Shown: piece by piece, positions 8,473 to 14,452 of the stretch
How the letters are laid out: every line of letters starts with the position of its first letter
How positions within the stretch are numbered: the first letter of the stretch is position 1
Assembly: GCA_937975725.1 (NCBI GenBank)
Contig: CALJUL010000063.1
Location: 1-14,469, forward strand
Reading direction: 5' to 3'
Source: an uncultured Pseudoxanthomonas sp.
GTDB taxonomy: Bacteria > Pseudomonadota > Gammaproteobacteria > Xanthomonadales > Xanthomonadaceae
DNA: 14,469 bases
Position numbers and translations under genes: made by a program
The notes under the pieces: generated by a model
The model's input: the letters and a program-made list of their open reading frames with translations, nothing else
The model's database searches: none
Told to the model about the DNA's origin: nothing

Positions 8473-8891
8473 CGCGCCGCCTCCGGCGCGGTGGCGATGC
8501 TGATGCGGCGGAAGCCCAGTTGCCCCAGCGCGTCCAGCGCGGTCACCACCGCCTGGTGCGGGGTGCGCGCGTCGGCGCGCAGCAGCACCGGCCGGCCGCG
8601 GTCGCTGCCCGCCACCTGTTGCAGGGTCTGCTTGAGCGCGTCCACGTCGGTGCGCAGCACTTCGTGCTCGTCCACGAAGTAGCGGCCGTCGGCGTTGACC
8701 AGCACGCTCAGCGCCTTGACCTGCGCGGCCACCGGCTCGCCGCTGGCCGAGGGCAGTTGCAGTTGCAGCATCGAGCGCGCGTCGAAGGTGGTGGTGACCA
8801 CGAAGAAGATGATCAGCACCAGGATCACGTCGATCAGCGGCACCAGGTTGAGTTCCGGCTCGTCCTGCGCGCGGTCGTCACGGATGCGCAT
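8469..8891 (-). CDS. exbD: ExbD/TolR-family biopolymer transport protein
   Basis: The 140-residue product is a typical ExbD/TolR subunit. It has a short cytoplasmic N-terminus, one membrane helix at about 16-36 that carries the conserved proton-relay aspartate D21 (LVPLIDVILVLIIFF), and a periplasmic C-terminal domain. With ExbB it forms a proton-motive-force-driven motor that energises TonB-type or Tol-type partners. No tonB or tol partner is in this window, so the client is unknown. The ATG lies 9 nt after the exbB stop, and the GAGGT overlapping that stop makes a good ribosome binding site. Its stop overlaps the msbA GTG. In xanthomonads an exbB-exbD pair next to msbA-lpxK is, to my recollection, a conserved arrangement. 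Confidence 0.93.
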   Translation of the reverse strand: MRIRDDRAQDEPELNLVPLIDVILVLIIFFVVTTTFDARSMLQLQLPSASGEPVAAQVKALSVLVNADGRYFVDEHEVLRTDVDALKQTLQQVAGSDRGRPVLLRADARTPHQAVVTALDALGQLGFRRISIATAPEAAR

Positions 8892-8900
8892 GCCGCGACC

Positions 8901-9566
8901 TCACTGTCCCGCCGCGGCGGGCGCCGCCTGCGGCAGGGCCGCGGGGCGGGGCGCCACGCGCGGGTGGCGCGCCTCCAGCGCATCGACCAGTGCGGCGGCT
9001 TCCTTCTCCATCTCCATCACGTAGCCGGTCACGCGGCCGCGGAAGTAGCGGTGGAACATCAGCGCCGGGATCGCCACGATCATGCCGGCGGCGGCGCAGA
9101 CCAGCGCCTTGCCGATGCCGCCGGCCAGGGCGTTGACGTCGCCCACGCCGCTGTCCTGGATGCCCAGGAACATCTGGATCATGCCCACCACCGTGCCCAG
9201 CAGGCCCAGCAGCGGGCCGGCCGAGGCGATGCTGCCCAGCGCGTTGAGGAACTTCTCCAGGCGGTGGACGATGTGGCGGCCGGTGTCCTCGATGCGCTCG
9301 CGGATCTGTTCGCGCGGCTTGTTGCGCACGTCCAGCGCGGCGGCCAGCAGTTCGCCCAGCGGCGAGTTGCGGCGCAGGGACTCGATGTGGGCCGGCTCCA
9401 GTTGGCCCTTCGCCGCCCACACCCGCACTTCCTCGCCCAGGCCGGGCGGCAGGACTTCCTTGCGGCGCAGCGACCAGAAGCGTTCCACCACGATGGCCAG
9501 CGCCAGCACGCCCAGCAGCAGCAGCGGGATCATCGGCCAACCGCCGGCCTTCACCAGTTCCAGCAC
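8901..9566 (-). CDS. exbB: ExbB/TolQ/MotA-family proton channel protein, GTG start
   Basis: The 221-residue product has three membrane helices (about 10-27, 112-135 and 151-172) and the family signature around residues 115-130 (SAGPLLGLLGTVVGMI). It ends in a Pro/Ala-rich cytoplasmic tail from about 203. It should pair with the adjacent ExbD to form a proton-driven energiser complex of the inner membrane. The start is set at GTG 9566: it has a GGAGGA ribosome binding site seven bases upstream and begins right after the comEC stop with a 2-nt gap. A longer ATG-started reading (from 9650) would overlap comEC by about 80 nt and add an Arg/Gly-rich, non-family N-terminus, so it is rejected. Confidence 0.92.
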   Translation of the reverse strand: MLELVKAGGWPMIPLLLLGVLALAIVVERFWSLRRKEVLPPGLGEEVRVWAAKGQLEPAHIESLRRNSPLGELLAAALDVRNKPREQIRERIEDTGRHIVHRLEKFLNALGSIASAGPLLGLLGTVVGMIQMFLGIQDSGVGDVNALAGGIGKALVCAAAGMIVAIPALMFHRYFRGRVTGYVMEMEKEAAALVDALEARHPRVAPRPAALPQAAPAAAGQ

Positions 9567-9568
9567 GT

Positions 9569-11959
9569 TCAGTCCTCCGGCGCGTCCGGCCGTCCTTCTT
9601 CCGGCCGATAGGATAGCCCACCGGCCCGCTGGCGCCGCACCGCGTCCCACAGGCGCGGGCGATGGTGACGGCGTTCACGCACCACCGGCCCGTCGCGCCC
9701 CAGCCAGACGCGCAGGGCACCGCCGGTCTGGGTGTCCAGCACCTCCGCGCCGGCCCGCCGCCAGCGCTCGACCGTGGCCGCGCGCGGATGCCCGAAACGG
9801 TTGCCGTGGCCACTGGAGCCCAGCGCCAGGTGCGCACCGGTGGCGGCCACGAACGCCGGGGTCGACGAGCCTGCGCTGCCGTGGTGCGGCAACACCACCA
9901 CTTCGGCGCGCAGGGCTGCGGCCTGGCGCCTGGCCAGGCCGAGTTCGATCACCGTGCCGATGTCGCCCGGCAGCAATGCCGCACCGTGCGCCGTCTTCAC
10001 CCGCAACACGCAACTGGCCTCGTTGCGCAGGTACGGGAAATGCGGCGGCGGATGCAGGAAGCTTAGCTCCACACCATCCCAGCGCCACGCGGCGCCGCCG
10101 AGGCACGGCGCCGTGGCCGCCGTCACCGGGCCGTTCGCCGGCGCCAGCACGGTGGCGGCCGGGAATTCGCGCAACACCGCGGAAAGGCCGCCGGCATGGT
10201 CCTGGTCGCCATGGCTGACCACCACCGCGTCCAGCCGCCGCACGCCCAGCGCCCGCAAGGCCGGGACCACCGCGCGTTCGCCGGCATCGTAGCCGTCGCG
10301 CACCGCCGGCCCGGCGTCGTACAGCAGCGCATGATCTGCGGTGCGCACCAGCACCGACAGCCCCTGCCCGACGTCGATCACGATCAGCTCGGCTTCGCCC
10401 TGCCGAGGCAGCTCGCGGTCCGGCCACAGCAGCGGCAGCCACAGCAGCAGCGCCAATGCCTTGCCGGGGACACCGCGCGGCATCAACAGCCAGAACCCGC
10501 CCGCCAGCGCCAGCCCCAGTGTCCAGGCCGGGCTTTCCGGCAGCCAGTGCAAGGCATGGGGATAGGTGGCGACGGCCTCGAAGAGACGCCAGCTAGGGTC
10601 GAAGCATGCGGCCGCGACCCGCCACGCCCCCATGCCTGCGCCCGCATGCAGGAAGTCCAGCGCGGTTCCCACCAAGGTCAGCGGAACAACGACCAGGCTC
10701 CACCACGGGATCGCCAGCAGGTTCGCCAGCGGCCCTGCCAGCGACGCCTGCCCGAACAGCACCGCCGTGAACGGCAGCAGGCCCACCGTGGCGACCGCCT
10801 GCGCCGGCAGGAACGCCTTCGCCCAGTGCAACGGGGCCGGCAGGCACCATGCGAGCCACGCCACGCCTCCAAAGCTGAGCCAGAACCCGGCCGCCAGCAG
10901 CGACAGCGGATCGAACAGGAGCACCGCCAGCATCGCTAGCGCCAGCACGTCGACCAGGCGCACATGGCGCCGCGCCAGGCGGGCCAGCACTACCACCGCG
11001 ATCATCAGCACCGTGCGCACGGTCGGCAACGCGAACCCGGCGGCCGCGGCGTACGCCACCGCACCGATCAGCGCCATCGCGCCAGCGACCTGCGGACGCG
11101 GCCCCCATCGAGCGAGCGCCGGGAACAGCCACCACAACCCCGCCCCGAGCAGCGCACAGAATCCGCCCACCAGCCCCACATGGAACCCGGAGATCGCGAT
11201 CAGATGGGTCAGCCCGGTCGCGCGCAGCACGCGCCAGTCTTCGTCGTCCAAGCCCCGCGTATCGCCCAGAGCCAATGCCTGCACGAAGCGTGCGGAAGCG
11301 GTCGGAACGGCCTGGCCGATCCGGTCCGACGTGGCGCTGCGCCACGCATCGATGCCCTCCCCCAAGGCAAGCCGCGTCGCCCGGTGGGGATGACGCACGT
11401 ACCCCATGGCGCCGATGCGTTGCGCCACGGCATACCGCTCCGTGTCGATGCCGCCCGGATTGGCCAATCCCCTCGGCGCCCGCACGCGGACATAGAACAG
11501 CCAACGTTCGCCCGCATGCAGTTGCGTGCGCGGTCCCGGTTCGGCCGTCCCGAAATCGTCGTACCACGCCAGGCGGACGAGGCGCCCCCGCAACGGCGCC
11601 GGCTGCGCCACGTCCCGATCCACGCGCAGCAGGAAACGGGTGCGCCGCGCCTGCGGTTCGGGCAATCCCACCACGCGCCCCGTGACCGCCACCTCGCGGC
11701 CTTCCCATTCCGGTGGCAACTGCTGCCCCAGGCTCCACGACGCATGCAAACCCACCCATGCCATGCCGGCCAGCACCGCGCCCAGCCACCGCCACCGCGA
11801 CGGCAGGGCCCAGCCCGCCAGCCCCAGGCACAAACCGCCCCACAACACGCCGCCCCACGGCAATGCGGGGCTCCACAACATCGCCGCCATCCCCAGCAGC
11901 ATGGCGGTTGTGCAGGCCAGCCCCAACGGCGGCAGTACGTCGTGCCGTGCGCCGGCCAT
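9569..11959 (-). CDS. comEC: DNA internalization-related competence protein ComEC/Rec2
   Basis: ComEC forms the inner-membrane channel that takes up single-stranded DNA during natural transformation. The 796-residue product has the full three-part layout. N-terminal helices are followed by an OB-like soluble segment (about 25-195, DUF4131 region). A multi-helix competence core spans about 215-500 (with the LIAISGFHVGLVGG segment). A C-terminal metallo-beta-lactamase-like domain has the motif SHGDQDHAGG near residue 580, LLPGDIG near 660 and LPHHGSAGSS near 687. These metal-binding motifs look intact, so the nuclease-like domain may be active. The ATG lies 7 nt after the intI stop, with no clear Shine-Dalgarno sequence, which suggests translational coupling to the integrase gene. 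The stop is 2 nt before exbB. Confidence 0.95.
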   Translation of the reverse strand: MAGARHDVLPPLGLACTTAMLLGMAAMLWSPALPWGGVLWGGLCLGLAGWALPSRWRWLGAVLAGMAWVGLHASWSLGQQLPPEWEGREVAVTGRVVGLPEPQARRTRFLLRVDRDVAQPAPLRGRLVRLAWYDDFGTAEPGPRTQLHAGERWLFYVRVRAPRGLANPGGIDTERYAVAQRIGAMGYVRHPHRATRLALGEGIDAWRSATSDRIGQAVPTASARFVQALALGDTRGLDDEDWRVLRATGLTHLIAISGFHVGLVGGFCALLGAGLWWLFPALARWGPRPQVAGAMALIGAVAYAAAAGFALPTVRTVLMIAVVVLARLARRHVRLVDVLALAMLAVLLFDPLSLLAAGFWLSFGGVAWLAWCLPAPLHWAKAFLPAQAVATVGLLPFTAVLFGQASLAGPLANLLAIPWWSLVVVPLTLVGTALDFLHAGAGMGAWRVAAACFDPSWRLFEAVATYPHALHWLPESPAWTLGLALAGGFWLLMPRGVPGKALALLLWLPLLWPDRELPRQGEAELIVIDVGQGLSVLVRTADHALLYDAGPAVRDGYDAGERAVVPALRALGVRRLDAVVVSHGDQDHAGGLSAVLREFPAATVLAPANGPVTAATAPCLGGAAWRWDGVELSFLHPPPHFPYLRNEASCVLRVKTAHGAALLPGDIGTVIELGLARRQAAALRAEVVVLPHHGSAGSSTPAFVAATGAHLALGSSGHGNRFGHPRAATVERWRRAGAEVLDTQTGGALRVWLGRDGPVVRERRHHRPRLWDAVRRQRAGGLSYRPEEGRPDAPED
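9573..9578 (-). promoter_or_regulatory. Ribosome binding site deciding the exbB start
   Basis: On the minus strand GGAGGA lies 6 nt before the GTG at 9566. This strong Shine-Dalgarno match falls within the last codons of comEC and supports the GTG start rather than the upstream ATG at 9650. Confidence 0.75.
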
Positions 11960-11966
11960 CGTCGTT

Positions 11967-12974
11967 TCAGCGGTCGAGCGGGCTGAGTACGGCGCCCGCT
12001 CCGCGATTCAGCACATGGGTATAGACCTGCGTCGTCGCCACGTCCTTGTGTCCGAGCAGTTCCTGCACGGTCCGAATGTCGTAGCCGGCTTCGATCAGAT
12101 GAGTGGCGAAGGAATGGCGCAGGACATGCGCGCCTACGGGCTTGGCGATGCCCGCCGCGGCGCATGCCCGCTTCAACGCGCGCGACAGCACTCCTTCATC
12201 GAGGTGATGGCGGCGGAGCCGCCCATCGCGCGGATCGATGCTCGGTTCCCGCGCGGGAAACAGATACTGCCACCCGGGCTGGCGTGCCGCTCCAGGATGC
12301 TTGCGTGCATAGACATGCGGAAGCCACGCCTCGCCGGCGCCCTTGGCCACATCCTGGGCATGCACGGCAAGCGCGCGCGCCACCTGCTCCTGAAAGGCCG
12401 GCACCAGGGATGCCGGCAATACGGTGCGCCGGTCCTTGCCGCCTTTGCCTTCGCGCACGATGATCTCGCTGCGCGCGAAGTCCACGTCCTTCACCCGCAG
12501 GCGGATACCCTCCATGAGGCGCATGCCGGTCCCGTACAACAGCCGCGCCAACAATGCGGCCCGACCATCCACGTGAGCCAGCAATGCGCGTACCTCTACC
12601 TGCGACAGCACGGTGGGCAACCTTTGCGGGCGCTTGGCCCGCACCACCTCGTCCAAGCCGTCGACGGCGAGCCCCAGCACTTCGCGGTAGAGAAAAAGCA
12701 GTGCCGCCAATGCCTGGTTCTGCGTACTGGCCGACACGTGTCCCTCAACCGCCAGCCGAGTCAGGAAGGACTGCACCTGGACAGCGCCCAACTCACGCGG
12801 GTGGCGCTTCCCGTTCGCAAGGATGAACCGGCGAATCCAACTCATATAAGCGCGCTCGGTGCGCAGACTGTAATGCCTGACCCTGATCTGGCGGCGGACC
12901 TCATCGATCAGCCTCGGCCCACGCGCCCCGCTCGCCTGTGCTGTTACCACCCCATTTGCACGCTGATAACCCAT
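11967..12974 (-). CDS. intI: Integron integrase (IntI family tyrosine recombinase)
   Basis: The 335-residue product is a tyrosine recombinase with every catalytic residue: R152 (GTGMRLMEG), H283 and R286 (HVLRHSFATHL), H309 (LLGH) and Y318 (TQVYTH). These sit at a constant offset of six from the IntI1 residues as I recall them. An insertion specific to integron integrases, absent from XerC/XerD, is present at about 215-241 (LPHVYARKHPG, then GWQYLFPA). IntI integrates and excises gene cassettes by recombining attI with folded single-stranded attC sites, and such sites lie directly next to it. The start at 12974 has GGAGGAG nine bases upstream; an in-frame ATG at 13019 would add 15 residues without a visible ribosome binding site. 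The S usual after the catalytic R-I pair is M here. No LexA-like box was recognised upstream. Confidence 0.96.
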   Translation of the reverse strand: MGYQRANGVVTAQASGARGPRLIDEVRRQIRVRHYSLRTERAYMSWIRRFILANGKRHPRELGAVQVQSFLTRLAVEGHVSASTQNQALAALLFLYREVLGLAVDGLDEVVRAKRPQRLPTVLSQVEVRALLAHVDGRAALLARLLYGTGMRLMEGIRLRVKDVDFARSEIIVREGKGGKDRRTVLPASLVPAFQEQVARALAVHAQDVAKGAGEAWLPHVYARKHPGAARQPGWQYLFPAREPSIDPRDGRLRRHHLDEGVLSRALKRACAAAGIAKPVGAHVLRHSFATHLIEAGYDIRTVQELLGHKDVATTQVYTHVLNRGAGAVLSPLDR

Positions 12975-12983
12975 GCCACCGCG

Positions 12984-12990
12984 CTCCTCC
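12984..12990 (-). promoter_or_regulatory. Ribosome binding site deciding the intI start
   Basis: On the minus strand GGAGGAG lies 9 nt before the ATG at 12974. It supports the 335-residue reading of the integrase over the longer one from 13019. Confidence 0.7.
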
Positions 12991-13070
12991 CGGATAACGC
13001 AGCCAAAGTGCCGCACCACACCGCCTCCGGGTATCGGACAAGTCGTTGATCCAAGCTAGGAAAACCCCGA

Positions 13071-13099
13071 TTGACGTCCGACCATCGCGGTTGAATACT
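13071..13099 (+). promoter_or_regulatory. Candidate cassette promoter Pc inside attI
   Basis: TTGACG (13071-13076, five of six to the -35 consensus) is separated by exactly 17 nt from AATACT (13094-13099, four of six to the -10 consensus) and points into the cassette array. The predicted transcript would start near 13106 and have a leader of about 43 nt before the first cassette ATG. In class 1 integrons Pc is often within intI; here I saw a better match in the attI region, but this has no experimental support. Confidence 0.55.
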
Positions 13100-13110
13100 C
13101 GTTGCTATCA

Positions 13111-13123
13111 CCCCGGAACGGGG
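13111..13123 (+). other. Small GC-rich hairpin in the attI leader
   Basis: CCCCG (13111-13115) and CGGGG (13119-13123) form a perfect 5-bp stem with a 3-nt loop GAA, just after the predicted transcription start and just before the attI core. No T-run follows, so it is not a standard terminator. It could stabilise the leader, affect translation of cassette 1 or help integrase recognition; none of these is shown. Confidence 0.5.
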
Positions 13124-13148
13124 TCTAATAGGCGTTAGGCGCCACAAC

Positions 13149-13448
13149 ATGCTTACTCGCGATCAAGCCAAAATCCTTGTCAAGAATCAGCTTTCTTCGT
13201 GGCCTTATGCAGCAGAGAGTGAGGTCGTCGTAATCGACTCAGCGACCATAGAACGCCCTTTTGGCTGGGCATTCTTCTACGAGTCACGGCTTTACTTGGA
13301 GACAGGAGAGTTCATGCATCGCCTAGCGGGCAACGCACCTCTTATCGTCAATCGCTTCACCGGAGAGGTTGTTACCACCGGCACAGCCCATCCAACCGAG
13401 TACTATTTGGCGCAGTACGAGGCATCACTCTCCACGGGTGTCGCCTAA
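13149..13448 (+). CDS. Cassette 1: YrhB/Imm35-like protein
   Basis: The 99-residue product resembles Escherichia coli YrhB and the immunity-protein family Imm35. It has a GWAFFYESRLYLETG stretch (39-53), the hallmark LAGNAPLIVNR (59-69), then TGEVV and GTAHPTEYYLAQYE (78-91), in the same order and spacing as YrhB as I remember it. Length (99 against about 94) agrees. No signal peptide or membrane segment is seen. Family members are predicted to neutralise toxins of polymorphic toxin systems, while YrhB has been described as chaperone-like, so the actual role is open; no toxin gene lies beside it. As the first cassette it is nearest the candidate Pc. The stop TAA is part of the attC core GCCTAAC. 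The start lies only 14 nt inside the cassette with no clear ribosome binding site. Confidence 0.85.
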   Translation: MLTRDQAKILVKNQLSSWPYAAESEVVVIDSATIERPFGWAFFYESRLYLETGEFMHRLAGNAPLIVNRFTGEVVTTGTAHPTEYYLAQYEASLSTGVA

Positions 13449-13502
13449 CAATTCATTCAAGCCGACGCCGCTTCGCGGCGCGGCTTAATTCAGGCGTTAG
13501 GC
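13443..13502 (+). repeat. attC site of cassette 1 (60 bp)
   Basis: It begins with GCCTAAC and ends with GTTAGGC. The internal arms can fold as a long stem: 13456-13464 pairs with 13481-13488, and 13466-13471 pairs with 13475-13480 around a TTC loop. The C at 13458 and the A at 13465 stay unpaired, matching the extrahelical bases that give attC its strand choice. Cleavage is expected after 13496. Confidence 0.93.
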
Positions 13503-13512
13503 GCCCACAGAC

Positions 13513-13797
13513 ATGCCCGCCAGCTTTCTGACTGAAATCCTATTTCGTGGTGTCCTTGAGATCGTCTTTTACGGTCTCGGCTATGTCATTGGCTGGGCGG
13601 TTGTTCCAATCTTCTCGCTTGGCTTCTACAGCGTTGAGCCTTGGGACTTCAGTAACCGCAAGCACTCCAAGAACCGCTCAAGACAGCAGCGGCTTCCCAA
13701 ACAGATCTCGGCAGACGTAGCATGCGGCATCGGACTCGTCACTTTGGCTATTGCGGTCGCCATCATGTATTTCTTGTGGCGTGCGGCAGGCGCCTAA
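13513..13797 (+). CDS. Cassette 2: small two-helix membrane protein of unknown function
   Basis: I do not recognise the family. The 94-residue product has a long hydrophobic stretch at about 13-37 (LEIVFYGLGYVIGWAVVPIFSLGF) and a second at about 71-88 (CGIGLVTLAIAVAIMYFLW). Between them is a strongly basic loop (about 48-64, rich in Arg, Lys and Gln). By the positive-inside rule the loop should be cytoplasmic and both ends periplasmic. The N-terminal helix is rather polar for a cleavable signal. Small membrane proteins are common in integron cassettes. The ATG is 16 nt inside the cassette with no Shine-Dalgarno match, 64 nt after the previous stop. Its TAA is the attC core. The ORF fills the cassette, which supports it being real. 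Confidence 0.75.
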   Translation: MPASFLTEILFRGVLEIVFYGLGYVIGWAVVPIFSLGFYSVEPWDFSNRKHSKNRSRQQRLPKQISADVACGIGLVTLAIAVAIMYFLWRAAGA

Positions 13798-13851
13798 CAA
13801 TTCATTCAAGCCGACGCCGCTTCGCGGCGCGGCTTAATTCAGGCGTTAGGC
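13792..13851 (+). repeat. attC site of cassette 2 (60 bp, identical to the first)
   Basis: Starting at GCCTAAC (13792-13798) and ending at GTTAGGC (13845-13851), it matches the cassette 1 attC at all 60 positions, including both unpaired bases and the TTC loop. Cleavage is expected after 13845. Its last six bases belong to cassette 3 in the linear form. Confidence 0.93.
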
Positions 13852-13858
13852 ATCAGCT

Positions 13859-14119
13859 ATGAGCGACCAACTCGATTCTTTGCCTTCTCTAACTCCCCGG
13901 CAGGCATACCTCGCCATGTTGGAGTTCCTTGGAACAGAGCTTGAGTTGGCCGGCAAGGAAGAGACGATCCATCTCGGCGGCCTCCTCGCAGAGATGGCGC
14001 CAGAGGACGATGGCTCTACCTCTGATCCAGGCGCTGGGCTCACTTTCGCGGATGCCATCCAGAAGGTACTTTCGCCAATCTACCGTTCGCGACTCAAAGG
14101 TAGCTGGGCAGATGCCTAA
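13859..14119 (+). CDS. Cassette 3: small acidic protein of unknown function
   Basis: I do not recognise the family with confidence. The 86-residue product looks cytosolic and mostly helical, with helices likely at about 12-31 (TPRQAYLAMLEFLGTELELA), 36-47 (TIHLGGLLAEMA) and 62-78 (TFADAIQKVLSPIYRSR). An acidic, glycine-rich link (about 48-59) lies between them. It is net acidic with no cysteine and no signal peptide or membrane segment. The ORF occupies almost the whole cassette. It starts 13 nt inside it without a clear ribosome binding site, 61 nt after the previous stop, and ends on the TAA of the attC core so that its last residue is Ala. That position and the fit to cassette limits are the main support for it being a gene. 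Confidence 0.72.
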   Translation: MSDQLDSLPSLTPRQAYLAMLEFLGTELELAGKEETIHLGGLLAEMAPEDDGSTSDPGAGLTFADAIQKVLSPIYRSRLKGSWADA

Positions 14120-14173
14120 CAGTTCATTCAAGCCGACGCCGCTTCGCGGCACAGCTTAATTCAGGCGTTAGAC
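14114..14173 (+). repeat. attC site of cassette 3 (60 bp, variant)
   Basis: It runs from GCCTAAC (14114-14120) to GTTAGAC (14167-14173). It differs from the first two attC sites at four positions: A to G at 14122, G to A at 14151 and 14153 in the right arm, and G to A at 14172 in the terminal core, which belongs to cassette 4. The two right-arm changes break base pairs of the folded stem. The unpaired C and A of the left arm are kept. Confidence 0.9.
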
Positions 14174-14176
14174 CTC

Positions 14177-14452
14177 ATGCCAGAGAATCACGACAATTTG
14201 GAGTTGCGGCTTTTCGCAGCAGCGCCGTATCAGATTCGCGTCTTGCTTTCTGGCCATGTTGGCTCAAACACCAATGAACCGGTGACCGCCGCGACTGAGC
14301 TTGCCTATGCCTTACACAACGAAGCATTGGCTGCTCTCGCAGGCAATGACGTCAACGTTCCAGCAGCATTGCAACGACTTTCCAAGTTGCAGTCACTGCT
14401 TGGCTCAGCAACTCTTGCAGACCTCCAGCGGAGCGTGCTCAATGAGGTCTAA
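14177..14452 (+). CDS. Cassette 4: small soluble protein of unknown function
   Basis: I do not recognise the family. The 91-residue product appears soluble: an N-terminal beta-like part (about 8-26, LELRLFAAAPYQIRVLLSG) is followed by alanine- and leucine-rich helices (about 36-55 and 60-89). It has no cysteine, signal peptide or membrane segment. The ATG is only 9 nt inside the cassette, 57 nt after the previous stop, again without a Shine-Dalgarno match. It ends with GTC-TAA, so the stop is supplied by the attC core GTCTAAC and the last residue is Val. The ORF spans almost the full cassette, which supports it. Its attC is cut by the window edge. Confidence 0.72.
   Translation: MPENHDNLELRLFAAAPYQIRVLLSGHVGSNTNEPVTAATELAYALHNEALAALAGNDVNVPAALQRLSKLQSLLGSATLADLQRSVLNEV

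Larger units (their letters stand above)
13061..13140 (+). other. attI recombination site
   Basis: The core GTTAGGC at 13134-13140 marks the junction with the first cassette, with cleavage expected between 13134 and 13135. A degenerate inverse core GTCTAAT (13123-13129) lies 4 nt upstream, giving the L/R simple-site layout of attI. GTTGAAT (13090-13096) matches the GTTRRRY core and may be an accessory integrase-binding repeat. The left limit is approximate. No coding sequence is credible between the intI start and the first cassette. Confidence 0.75.

Noticed and set aside
8901..9650. A longer exbB starting at ATG 9650
   Set aside because: It would overlap comEC by about 80 nt and add an Arg/Gly-rich segment not found in ExbB/TolQ proteins. 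GTG at 9566 has a strong ribosome binding site.
12975..13070. A promoter for intI and a LexA box
   Set aside because: I searched the minus strand and saw no convincing -35/-10 pair and no recognisable LexA palindrome, so neither is annotated.
13111..13129. Rho-independent terminator at the CCCCG-GAA-CGGGG hairpin
   Set aside because: The stem is only 5 bp and no run of T follows on either strand.
12944..13150. A 68-residue minus-strand frame across attI and the start of intI
   Set aside because: It overlaps the attI core, the candidate Pc and the integrase N-terminus, has no ribosome binding site and resembles no family.
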